64,000 nucleotides of DNA from positions 18,568,501-18,632,500 of the forward strand of contig CM042039.1 in assembly GCA_023525975.1 (NCBI GenBank), written 5' to 3'. This stretch comes from Smallanthus sonchifolius. Taxonomy: Eukaryota; Streptophyta; Magnoliopsida; Asterales; Asteraceae. A program made the translations under genes and the position numbers. The first letter of the stretch is position 1. Each line of letters starts with the position of its first letter. Below are positions 44,856 through 56,003 of the stretch, piece by piece. The notes under the pieces are model-generated. The model was given only the letters and a program-made list of their open reading frames with translations. It ran no database searches and was not told the origin of the DNA.

Positions 44856-46393
44856 ACTGAGATTGCATCTGGTGTATTTGAAGATGATATTGTTTTAACT
44901 CAAAATTCTTCTGATGGTGCTGATTATGAAAATATCCCGATTGCAAAAGTCTTCATGGCAGATATGTCATATCTTTCAAAGGTAAAAGATTATGTCTGTC
45001 ACATTTATTGCTCAAATTGCATAAGTATAAAAGATAAAATGCAAAAAGTAATGGATGATAACACAAATTTAATTTGTGATATGAAATCAATGCATTCAGT
45101 TAATCAAAAATTGAAAGATAATGATAAATTGTGTATAGATAGAATTGAGCCTTTAAAAAGAGATTTGAACTCTTTGGGATTGAAATATAAGGAACAAGCA
45201 TATCATCTGGATATGGCTTATGTTGAGATTGAGAAGTGAAATGAAATTGTTGGTCAGAAGAACAATGAAATTGTTGGTCAGAAGAACAAAGAAATTTCTG
45301 ATAAAGAATCTGAGGTGATCAAATTGCATAGAAAGCTGGAAAACTTTGAAAATTTATCTGTAGTATTGGATTACTTTAATGAAAATGCTGATCCTACTAA
45401 GAGGGTTGTTGGAATAGGATTTGTTCCTCCACCATTCAATGCAAATTATGTGGTTGAACCAGAGATTATTCATGAAGAGGAAATTGATCCAAAGACAGTG
45501 TTGAAGGTGAATCCAATAACTGGTGAAGATATGATCTATGATTCTGATTCTAATGATTAGGTGTTAGATGATAATAAGGTTGAAGGCATTCCAAAGGAAG
45601 TGCAAATTGATTAACCAAAAGTAGTGAAGATTGTTACCCGTGATATATGCATTTTAACAGAATCGGATGAGGTGAAAGTTGTTAAAAAATGCTACAATCA
45701 AGTGGATTTGTTGCTGCTGGTTATCAGAAGAAGAATTCATCGAAGGTGACTAAACAAGTTTTTGTTCCAAAGAAGCCAGTCTACTGTACAGAAAAATCTT
45801 CTGAAGCTTGTTCATCAGACGGGTCATCAAATTCAAGAAAAACTCCTTATATCAGAAATCATCAAGATAGAAGAGTTTGTTTTCATTGTTATGAGGCTGG
45901 TCATATTCTGATTCATTGTCCTTATAAGAATCAAGGCAAATTAAAGTGTGATCCCTCACAAAAACAAGCAGTGACGATTCTGAAAAGACAAACTAGGGAA
46001 AAGCCTAAGTGTAGTGTTGAAAAGAATATGCCTTGTCAATCATTTGCTAAATCTTCGGGATTTAAGCAACATGATACGGGTATTTTTAAACCTGTTGTTT
46101 TTCAAAATAAGTTTGAGATTCCACTTGTTGGAATTCAAAAAGAGTCTCAACCACAACGAAGAAGACGAAACAGAAAACTAAAGAAATTTTTTGAAATACC
46201 TGAATTTGATAATCATAAATCTAATATTGTTTTTCCAAATAATCATAATTTGTCATATTTGAAAAGGTCAAATCAAAAATCTTATGTTCCAAAGGTTGAT
46301 GATAATGTTGATTGTGAGTTACTTGAAGTTGTTTATTTTGATCCATCTAGACGACCCAAGACCACAATGGCTTGGGTTCCAATTTCTAACTGA
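44856..46393 (+). pseudogene. gag: Gag pseudogene of Copia-4, part 2
   Basis: Gag continues from 31878 with TEIASGV-EDDIVLTQN, a coiled-coil-like stretch (KDKMQKVMDDNTNLICDM), a stop at 45237-45239 in place of an Arg/Lys-rich segment, and a direct repeat of AATGAAATTGTTGGTCAGAA (45239 and 45263). The VPPPFNANYVVEPEI and NPITGEDM blocks follow, then stops near 45558 and 45613, the second CCHC knuckle (CFHCYEAGHILIHC, about 45878-45920) and the C-terminus WVPISN, stop TGA at 46391-46393. Pol follows in the same frame after a second stop at 46409-46411. Confidence 0.87.
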
Positions 46394-46411
46394 TTTTCTT
46401 TGTTTAAGTAG

Positions 46412-49400
46412 GGACAACCAAGGAGGACTATCAACAATACGTGGTATGTGGATAGTGGTTTTTCTCGACATATGACAGGGAATATTCCTTTGTTGGAAGA
46501 TGTGATTAATATAGATGGTGGTTATGTCGCTTTTGCTGGAAATAATGGCGGGTACATAACTGGTCAGGGTACTTTAAAGAATGAAAAAGTCAAATTTGAG
46601 AAAGTAAACTATGTGGAGCAACTTGAACATAATCTTTTAAGTGTATCTCAAGTGTGTGACAAGAAATTTTCATATTATTTCAATGATTCTGAATGTTATA
46701 TCTCCAAACCGGGCTTTGTGATTCCTGACGAATGGATTCTAATGAACGCTCCAAGGAGAAATGACACATATGTCCTAGACATGATTATTGCTACTACTAC
46801 AGATTAAATTCCTACTTGTTTACTCTCCAAGGCATATGAGTCAGATTCTATTTTGTGGCACAGGAAACTTGCTCACATCAATTATCGAAAAATGAATTAT
46901 CTTGTGAAGAATGATCTGGTTTTTGGTGTTCCAAAAATGAAATTTTCAGTTCCTGATGACTGTATTCCTTGCAAGAAGGGGAAACAACATAAGAAGTCCC
47001 ACAAATCTAAGACAAAGAAATCTATTGTAACTCCTTTGGAGCTACTGCATATAGATTTGTTTGGACCGAATAGTATCAGGAGCATTGGTGGTAAATCTTA
47101 CTGTCTGGTGGTAATGGATGATTACTCTAGATTTTCATGGGTTAAGTTCCTTGCTTCTAAAGCCGAAACCATAGAGTTGGTACAATTCTTAATCCTGGGT
47201 TTAGAGAATTTATTCAAACAGAAAGTCAGAAGAATTAGGAGTGATAATGGCAGTGAATTTAAGAATAGCAAAATGTGGTTATTCTGTCTTCAAAAGGGAA
47301 TTCATCATGAATTCAGTGCGCCTTATGTACCTCAACAAAATGAGGTTGCTGAACGAAAGAACATGACTTTAGTTGAAACTGCACGTACGATGCTTGCTGA
47401 TTATAAGCTTCCAGTAACTTTTAGGCTGAGGCTGTAAATATTGCATGTCATGTTTTGAACCGAGTCTTGACCGTTAAGCGACACAACAAGACGTGCTATG
47501 AGTTGCTTAATAATCGTAAGCTGAATCTGGAATATTTACTACCTTTTGGTAATCCATGCACCATTTTGAAAGTTCGTGATGTCCCAACCAAGTTCAATGC
47601 TAAGGCAATTGAAGGGATATTTCTGAGATATGTTGCTAATTCTACTACCAAGAGGGTTTATAACAAAGAGACTCGCCAAGTTTAAGAATGGTTTAATATT
47701 GACTATTCTAATCGGTCTTTACCTCAAATGGTGATTGGACCAGACTAGGCTTTTGATTATGAGAATTTATTCAAGTCTTTTCATTTACCTTCTGATATTT
47801 CTCATGCGGAAGCTGCTATTTTATATGACTCATGTCAAGATGCACAGAATAATGGTTTTCTACCGACTGCGGTTCCACATTCATTTGTTCCTTCTACATT
47901 TGCTCCAAGTCCTAATGCTGCTTCTTATTCGGGAACACAAGAGTCTGATAGTGAAGATGAAAATGTTATTTTCCAAGATTCTTCTGCTGATCCGTTGATA
48001 GTTGATGAACCTTCTATTTTGTCACAGGATCAGGGGGAGATTCCTACAAATCTGGATTCAGGGATACGAGTTAATCAAGATCTGTCTTATCAGTCTAATA
48101 CGATTCAAGTTGATGTGTTGTCAGTTCCTGAGGTTGCATCAATCAAGGAACTCAAAGCTCATCCGATTTCAAATATCATTGGGGATTTGCGTGATGGAGT
48201 GCAAACACGTTCTACTCTTGACAACACTTGTTTGTATACATGTTTTAACGAGACTGGGGTTTTTGATGTATGCTCACATTCATGTTTTATTTCTCAGGTA
48301 GAACCAAAGAATGTCGAAATGGCATTGAGTGATAACAATTGGATAGAGGCCATGCAGGAAGAACTTGCTCAGTTTGACAAACTTAAAGTTTGGAATCTTG
48401 TAGATCTTCTAAAGGGTGTATATCCAATTGGTACAAAGTGGGTGTTTAAATGCAAGAAAGACGATCGAGGTGTTGTGGTGTGAAATAAGGCAAGATTCGT
48501 TGTTCAAGGTTTCAATCAACAAGAGGGAATTGATTACACCGAGGTTTATGCGCCTGTTGCTAGGCTTGAAGCTATAAGGTTGTTTCTTGCTTTTGCTTCA
48601 TATAAAGGTTTTAAGGTGTTTCAATTAGATGTAAAAAGTGCTTTCTTATATGGTAAAGTCAAGGAGGAAGTTTATGTGTGTCAGCCGCCGGGGTTTGAAG
48701 ATCCAATTAATCCGTCCAAAGTTTTCAAGCTTGATAAAGCTCTCTATGGTCTTCATCAAGCTCCTCGAGCGTGGTATGAAACGTTTTCTACACATCTTCT
48801 GGCGAATGATTTTGTTCGTGGCCATATTGACTCTACTTTATTCATTAAGAAAGCAGGGGGAGAATACCTATTGGTACAGATATGTGTAGACGATATTATT
48901 TTTGGCTCTACAAATGAAGAATTATGCAAAGAGTTTGAGAGTATTATGAAATCAAAGTTTGATATGTCAGCTATGGGAGAGTTATCATTTTTCCTAGGTC
49001 TTCAAGTTAATCAGAAGGAAGATGGTTTCTTTATTCACCAGTCCAAGTATGTAAAGGACATCTTGAGCCGTTTCACGATGGAGGACTGTACCCCATATGA
49101 TACTCCGATTCCGGTCAATCATAAATTGAATTCTGACCCGGATGGAAAAGAAGTTGATTGTCGACTCTACCGTGCAATAATTGGATCTCTTATGTACTTA
49201 ACCGCTTCAAGGCCAGATATAATGTTCGTTGTGTGTATTTGTTCCAGGTTCCAAGCAAAACCAAAAGAATCTCATTTGATTGCAGTAAAGAGAATCTTTC
49301 GTTAGCTAAAAGGAAAACAAAGATTGGGACTATGGTTTCCTCATGGTTCTAACTTTGAATTCAATGCTTACACTGATTCTGATTTTGGTGGTTGTTGTTT

Positions 49401-49824
49401 GGACAGGAAATCTATTACAGGTGGTTGTCGGTTCTTGGGTAATCGTCTAATTTCCTGGCAATGCAAAAAGCAGACTACGGTCTCCATTTCCACATGCGAA
49501 GCAGAATACATTGCTGCTGCAAGTTGTTCACAAATCTTATGGATACAACAGCAATTAAGAGACTACGGTTTGAATTTTACAGGAACCCCCATGTTTATTG
49601 ATAAGAATGCTACAATGTCTATTAAAAATAATCCAGTTAAGCACAGTAAAACAAAGCACATTGAAATTAGATATCATTTTATTCGTGATTATGCAGATAA
49701 GAAGTTAATTGAGCAGGAAAGGGTACATACCGATGATAATTTTGCTGATCTTTTTACCAAAGCATTTGATCGTACCTTTTTTAAATTTCTGATCAAAATG
49801 ATTGGTATGATCAATCCCGAATAA
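46412..49824 (+). pseudogene. pol: Pol pseudogene of Copia-4 (PR, IN, RT, RNase H)
   Basis: Protease YVDSGFSRHMTGN (46445-46480; the usual Cys is Phe), integrase WHRKLAH, CIPCKKGK, IDLFGPN and DNGSEF (46853-47270), RT from MQEELAQFDKL (about 48350) with the active-site box reading CVDD instead of YVDD (about 48885), and RNase H YTDSDFGG, STCEAEY, DKNATMS, HTDDNFADLFTKAF, ending IGMINPE at 49824. Stops are at 46805, near 47436, 47683, 47746-47748, 48481-48483 and 49303-49305. The stop at 47746 (Trp codon TGG to TAG) is shared with Copia-6 and absent from Copia-2. Confidence 0.92.
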
Positions 49825-52098
49825 AAGTTTTTCAAAGCAATTTTCATGGGAGATTTTGTTTTAAATTTCTTTTATTGCTTTATTACATTTCTGCATTTTA
49901 CATTTCAGTCAAAATTTGTTATTTATAAAAATTCGAAACAAAATGAAAAATATAAAATTGACATCATTTGAAGTTATAGAAGAAATGATAGTACATCAGT
50001 GAATAGTTCATTACACATGACCTTGTTAGACCTTTGTTATATGAAAATTAAATAATTTGATTTGATATAAATTTCAAAGTCTGCATAAATGAGATATGAC
50101 AGTGTTTTTGAATGCTCTAATCTTGATAACATGTTTTAATTTGAATGTGAGTTTGAAACTTGAATTGTCAATAGACTAGAAGCGTTTTTGAACCAATAGT
50201 AGTGTGAAAATTAAATATGATATGATTACATCTGTGATTTGAATCCATTATATGCCTGAGTGTGTGTAAAAGATCATTATCAGATATAGAATATATGGTT
50301 TTAAGAATTTCATGAGACCAATATCGAATTATATCTTTAACACAATCTCTTTCAGTTCACTTCACTGCCCATGCCCCGAAAAACATGCAAGGTGTTGTTA
50401 AACTAAGATATGTTTCTGACACCATCTGTTAGAACATATATTCACCCTTGAATCAGTTAGATACATCATCTATTCTGATTTTATTGAAATTTATCCAGAT
50501 AATAGTTGGATCCTCCTACCCGAATCTATTGATTCTCATTATAAAGCCAATTCATTAGAATCTTTCGATTCTAAATCAATCTGATTCTTAAATCCTTTGG
50601 GATCTGCTATTCTATGCTTGTGCCAATAGAGATAATTTAATCTTGGAGATTGATCTAATCTTTTAATAAACTGTGTATATCTTGATGATAGTGCAAGTTT
50701 AATTTTTGTTGGCATATATGTGGGGTACACGATATTTTTCATCTAAATGGTACTAACTCACATGAATTTGGAAGAAAAATGCTTATAGTTTCAAATCATA
50801 TAATATTGACAATTTAAAACTTCATGCTTTGTATTTCAAATTCGGAATGAAATATTGAGCATTTCATAACCTGATCTTGTTTACTTTGAAATTTATCGCG
50901 TATCATTTCAAGTATTATTCAAATTGATTGAAAATTTTATAAAACTGAAAAAAGAATATGAGTTACATAAGTATGAGTTTGTTTGTTTCATATCTTTGGT
51001 TACCCATAGTTGATAATATACAGTGTGACGAATTACTCATATAATGATATGATCTTCTTGCTCATGATGTTCATAAAAAAATATGCATTTTAGTTTGCTC
51101 ATTTAAAAACCAAAAATATGTGTTTCTGTTTGTAAATATAAAAACCAAAAATATGTGATTCCGTGTATACAGATAAAAACCAAAAATATGTGATTCCGTT
51201 TGTACAAATAAAATCCAAAAATATATTGTTTCTATCTTCCATGAAAATTTTAATTTTAAAATGTTTCGGGATTGGATCGGATACTTGATACATATGAAAG
51301 TTCACGAGAATGGGTCGTGTTGAAAGTGAAGAATTTTGGTCAAAGGAAGGGTTTGGAGCGAACTTAATATGTTCGCCTGGTTCTGAGTAAGTGAACTTAA
51401 TATGTTCGCCTGAGGCTTGTTAAGCGAACTTAACAAGTTCGCCTAATGGAGCGAACTTAATGGTGTGTTTAGTATTGTGTTCAGGCGAACTTATTCATTT
51501 ATCATCTTCATTGTTTGAGCGAACTTATACGAGCGAACTTACTGAATTTTTAGAAATCTTATAATTTCATATCTAGGGTTTCTGTTCGGATTTTTTTGTG
51601 GTTGTTTCTGAATCGGTTTTCAATTGCGAGTCATTCTAGAGTAATTTCATCGATTTTTATCCGGTAAATCTTCTAGATTTTGCAAGTTTTAATCGGTGTT
51701 CATTCGGTTTGACTGTTTTCACGATTTCTGAGATTTAATCAAATTAACAGTTGAAATTGATGATTTAAAATGTGTCGTAAATCTTAATCGATGCTATTGT
51801 TAAGTTTGAATTGAGATTTTTGCTTAATTTAGACAAGTTTGTGATTATGTGTGGAATTTGTATCGACAGACAGGTTCAGGCGAACTTGTTCAGGCGAAAT
51901 TGTTTAAGCGAACTTGTTTAGGCGAACTTATTATGTTCGCCTCTTACAACACTAAGCGAACTTAGTAAGTTCGCCTAAGGGCTCAGTAGTGTTAAGGACT
52001 TGTGATTTTTTTTTTTGTTGAAATTTTTTTTTGTGTTAAAATTTTTTATTTTTTGTGTGTTTTGATTACTAATGTGTTTTTGTCCTTTACATTTATAG
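49825..52098 (+). other. Noncoding spacer between pol and env-position ORF (Copia-4)
   Basis: About 2.3 kb without coding potential. The 49825-51300 part is the reverse-strand counterpart of blocks in Copia-1 and Copia-2. Imperfect ~34-bp repeats containing CCAAAAATATGTG lie at 51106-51232. GGCGAACTTA-type half-sites fill 51355-51560 and 51870-51985. A T-rich run (52010-52060) and TTTATAG precede the next ORF. Confidence 0.7.
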
Positions 52099-52268
52099 AT
52101 GGCTCGTCGTGTTGAGTACAAACATAACCATGTGGCGTTATTGGATCCGAATATATCTGAAGCTGTTAATTTTCAATGAATTATCAATTACTAAATCGTT
52201 CAAGATTGCAAGTGGCTTTATCTGCTAACTTGTATATAAGTTTACCTTATATTCCTTAATTTTCAAGG
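52099..52268 (+). pseudogene. Env-position ORF of Copia-4, first ~57 codons only
   Basis: ATG at 52099 follows TTTACATTTATAG. The peptide MARRVEYKHNHVALLDPN aligns with the Copia-2 ORF start. A GGA-to-TGA stop follows VNFQ, a 1-base deletion lies near 52190, and a TAA (52257-52259) stands at the same codon as the stop in Copia-2. Homology ends at about 52268 at the duplication junction. Confidence 0.75.
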
Positions 52269-52291
52269 AATTATAAGTTTACCTTATATTC
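52235..52291. repeat. Junction with 20-bp templated filler repeat
   Basis: TATAAGTTTACCTTATATTC occurs at 52235-52254 and again exactly at 52272-52291, immediately before the second unit begins at 52292. The first copy is native Copia sequence and the second is inserted at the break. This is typical of template-switching end joining. Confidence 0.85.
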
Positions 52292-53002
52292 AAATGCTAT
52301 ATGTAGTTTCTATTCCTTGTTCTTTATTTAAAGGAAAGTGGGTAAATTATATAAAAAAGGGTTCCCTGACTTATGATAGTAAGTCGTATCTAGCACCATA
52401 AAAAAGATTGGATTTTAATCCAACAGTTTAAAAAGATCGGATCATGCATCCGGCATTATAAAACACCGGACCATGTGTCTTGCATCATAAAAAATATTTT
52501 GTAACATCCCAAAATAAATGAGGATTTTAAATAACGGGTTGAACCGGGACGAACGGGATAAAAGAACGAGGCGTAACGGGCCGGGCCGGTTGGGCCGGCA
52601 AACTTGAAGGAAGGGGGGGGGGGTTTCCTCCCTTTAAATAGCCAACACACACACCATTTCTCTCATTTGCAAGAATCTAGAGAGAGAAACCGTAGAGAGA
52701 GAAAGTTGGCGGATCGACCCGAGATTGAAGGAGCTTGTTGCTACTGAGCTCGTGAGCAAAACCTCCGGATCAGAATCTCGAAATCAGGTAACACCCGAAC
52801 CAAATCTGAGTTTTTGTTCGTTTTTGGGTTTTCGGGTATTTTCGGGAAAATGACGGGTTTTTATAAACCAAATGAGGAAAGGGTTATAAATCTGGAATCA
52901 CGAAGGGAAAATACACGTTTTGAATGTAAAAAGTCCGGATCTTGACCAGGTCGGACCTGCATTGCGAAAGTTAGGGTTTTTCACGGGGAAGATAGCTGAG
53001 TT

Positions 53003-53135
53003 CTGCAGGTATCGAAACTAGAGTTTCGAGCGGCCTGCAGGTGTTGAAACTAGAAGTTTCGAGCGGCCTGCAGGTGTCGAAACTAGAAGTTTCGAGGGGC
53101 CTGCAGGTATCGAAACTAGAAGTTTCGATAGGTCT
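53003..53135 (+). repeat. 32-33-bp tandem repeat with internal palindrome (4 copies)
   Basis: CTGCAGGT starts at 53003, 53035, 53068 and 53101. Each unit holds CGAAACTAGAAGTTTCG, an inverted repeat of CGAAACT/AGTTTCG. Confidence 0.88.
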
Positions 53136-53725
53136 GCATCAGTAAGTGAAGTCAGTGTATTCACCTGTAACAGAACGAGTAAACCGTTAGAGTCGGGATT
53201 TAGGTCTGATGTGTATTTAATTAATCAATTCAGATCGGAGGTGACGTTGTTGGACCTTTGTTTAGGACAACCGAGACTAGCTTATAAGGTGAGTTCTAGA
53301 AGCCCTTCTTTAAATGTTTTAATTAATATTTTTGGGCTGGTGTGCATACATACGAAACGATGTTTACGAAATGATGTTTACGAAATGAGGTATATAAAAC
53401 GATGTTTACGAAGGACGATGTTATGAAATGTTTTGCCAAACGAAGTTTATGAAAGGTTTACGAATGAAGTGTTATTTAATAAAACGTACGAATGCTTTAA
53501 CTAAAACGAGGTAAAGTTTTTATGAAAGTCACGAATGAACGAATCTGCCACGAGTTCCTACGGGAGCTAAGGTATGTATGTATGTATTGGCCTCACCTTA
53601 CGGGGGCCTATGTGGCTGGCTAACGGTTGTACAACTGGTTGAGGATGGGGTGACGACGGTCACCCATGGGATTACCGGGATCCCGATGGAAGGTACTATT
53701 CCTTGCGGGGAAATATTGCCTATGG

Positions 53726-53880
53726 TATGTTTAGTCTTCCTAGAGGTAACGAGCCTTAGGAGACGTATGTTTAGTCTACCTAGAGGTAACGAGCCTTAGG
53801 AGACGTATGTTTGGTCCACCTAGAGGTAACGAGCCTTAGGAGACCTGGATGACGGATGACTTAGAGGTAGCGAGCCTTAA
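53726..53880 (+). repeat. 40-bp tandem repeat (3 copies plus a partial)
   Basis: TATGTTTAGTC or its variant starts at 53726, 53766 and 53806, each followed by CCTAGAGGTAACGAGCCTTA. A degenerate fourth copy ends near 53880. Confidence 0.88.
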
Positions 53881-55110
53881 GTTCATCCGCTGGTATGCGA
53901 TGTATGGGTTTGACGGTTACGAGAAGGCGCAGATTCGGTTCATATTGACTAGTGTTATGATGCTATGTTACGATGTTTTGATGATGTTAAGTTATTGCAT
54001 ATTTTACGTACGCTTTTATTAAATAAAGTATGATGTTATGTTTTTGGCAAATATTTGATGTTAATGATTTATGTTAAAACTAGAACTCACCAGCGTAGCT
54101 GACCTTTTTTAGTATGCACATTCAGGTTAAGGAAGTTATGATGATGGACGGTGATGCTGGGCGGCTTGAGGAGTTACCCGGATGATATGAAGACTGGCAT
54201 CCCGTTACGAGTTGTTTTTGTTATGTACATGTATTTGAAAATGTTACGCTTCCGCATGTTAAACGATGTAATGTTATGTTTGAAATGAAATTTTCCGCTG
54301 CGTTATTTGATATTCTAGTTTGAGAACTGTTTGTGAATGAGTAAATCCAACGCGTGGGGCCTCCCGGGTTTGGGGCCTCACATATTTGATTTTACTCCAA
54401 CACTTTAAAAAGACCGGATCATGCATCAGGCATTATAAAAGACCGGACCATGTGCCCGGCAGCATAAAAATGATTGGATTTTACTCCAAAACTTTAAAAA
54501 GACCAAATCATGCATCCGGCATTATAAAAGACCGGACCATGTGTCTGGCATCATAAAAACGATTGGATTTTAATCCAACACTTTAAAAACACCGGATCAT
54601 GCATCGGGCATTATAAAAGATCGGACCATATGTCCGACATCATAAAAAAGATTGGATTTTAATCCAACTCTTTAAAAGGGCCAGATCATGCATCCGGCAT
54701 TATAAAAGACCGGACCATGTGTCTAGCATCATAAAAAAGATTGGATTCTAATCCAACACTTTAAAAAGACCGGATCACGCATCCGACATTATAAAAGACC
54801 GGACCATGTGTCCGAAATCATAAAAAAGATTGGATTCTAATCCAACACTTTAAAAAGACCGGATCATGCATCTGGCATTATTAAAGACCGGACCATGTGT
54901 CCGACATCATAAAAAAGATTGGATTCTAATCCAACACTTTAAAAAGACCGGAGCATGCATCAGGCATTACAAAATACCGGATCATGTGTTCGGCACGCAT
55001 CATAAAAAAGATTGGATTCTAATCCAGCACTTTAAAAAAAACCGGATCATGCATCCGAAATTATAAAAAAGACTGGACCATGTGCCTGGCATCATAAGAA
55101 AGATTGGATC

Positions 55111-55670
55111 TTAGTTTAATATTAAAAGTGGATATATGTTTAACACAACAGTAATAAGGATATATTGTGAGGCAAACATAACAAAAATACATGAACAAGA
55201 CACAGATACTAGCAATAGATGTTTATAAAGGGCAAAAGAGTATGGCATTACAACAGGAATAAAAAAGAACAACATTACATCAAAAGCAACAGGCACGCAA
55301 CCCGGATATTAATCATTCTTCAAGAGATAGAACATCCCTCATTCCTCTAAGGCCCTGGCTGGTTAGACATGGATAAGAGAGTCTTGATGATAGGGAGATC
55401 CATGGTATCAAATGCATCCTGCCTCTGGGTCAAAATGGTCCTGCCTCAGGACTCCCACCAGGAAGGCTCTCAAGAAGAAGACCATCTTTCCCTGTTTGGA
55501 ATCCCTCTGCCAAGCCATCATGATACCCTGCGGCGTCCGCTTCCCCATTCAAATCAATAATACCGTCAATAAACTCGTCACTCCCTCACACTTCCGCTAC
55601 TGCCCTAGATATGCCCCCAGCCACCAAACACCACCTATCCTCCTTCACCACAGACTAATCCTTCACCAAC
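55111..55670. other. Unassigned Tat 3' region, unit B
   Basis: Near-identical to 26216-26729. No coding or RNA feature is supported; the overlapping ORFs at 55369 and 55412 have no recognisable domain. Confidence 0.5.
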
Positions 55671-56003
55671 TCAGCCTTTTCCACCTCTAGACCTGCTTTC
55701 TACTCTTCCAAAAGTTTCACCTGATCCTCTATGGCTTTGATACGGTCCCCCCGACCCTTTTAACTCTTCCTGTTTAACAGAAAGTCGTGACGCCAGTTCA
55801 TCAGCACGGGCTTTTGCATCCCGGAAAGCCTGCGCACGTTTCTCTAATTCAGAATTAGTCCGGGCGCAAGCCTCCGTAAACTCGGCCCGAGCCTTGGAAT
55901 GATTGTCATCTTTCTCTTTTAGTTGCCACTCCAACCTCTTTACCTCCTGGACCATAGCTAGTACCCTCTCGGTGTTAGCAGGTCTTTGAGAAAGGGCCTT
56001 CTT
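55671..56003 (-). pseudogene. Antisense coiled-coil ORF of Tat element (copy B)
   Basis: An open minus-strand frame with a heptad-like, Glu/Lys/Arg/Ala-rich helix: VQEVKRLEWQLKEKDD, AEFTEACARTN, SELEKRAQAFRDAKARADEL. The frame extends to a Met at 56072, but that part lies in the LTR joined at 56004, so the natural N-terminus is gone. The CAA codon that is a stop in copy A is intact here (near 55922). I read it as the C-terminal coiled coil of the antisense ORF typical of Tat elements. Function unknown. Confidence 0.6.

Larger units (their letters stand above)
29405..52268 (+). mobile_element. Copia-4: Sirevirus-like element, plus strand, 3' end missing
   Basis: 5' LTR (29405-29829), PBS, leader with palindromic iterons, gag (30390-31878 and 44856-46393, split by Gypsy-5), pol (46412-49824), spacer (49825-52098) and the first ~170 bp of the env-position ORF (52099-52268). 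The 3' LTR and the rest of the ORF are missing because the element ends at the duplication junction. It was inserted into the LTR fragment at 29404; the same insertion point is seen for Copia-6 at 57266. Every ORF is broken. Confidence 0.9.
52500..54382 (+). mobile_element. Solo LTR (1883 bp) inserted in the 89-bp array
   Basis: It starts TGTAACATCCC and ends GGGGCCTCACA, with a perfect TSD TATTT at 52495-52499 and 54383-54387; unit A shows the empty site at about 25478. A TATA-like TTTAAATAGCC (about 52634) followed by an AGAGAGAGA-rich leader and CAGGTAAC looks like a promoter, leader and splice donor. No internal region is present. It is unrelated by eye to the other LTRs here. Orientation is inferred from the TATA box. 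The ORFs at 53211 and 53578 are not recognisable genes. Confidence 0.85.
52390..55110 (+). repeat. 89-bp tandem array, unit B, split by a solo LTR
   Basis: The array runs 52390-52499 and 54388-55110, with the same three-palindrome unit and the same variant units as 25383-26215. The ORF at 54866-55066 reads through repeats and is not a gene. Confidence 0.88.

Noticed and set aside
55369..55690. Overlapping plus-strand ORFs (also 26315-26872)
   Set aside because: They are shadows of the antisense coiled-coil ORF region and its flank; codon use and peptide composition look random.
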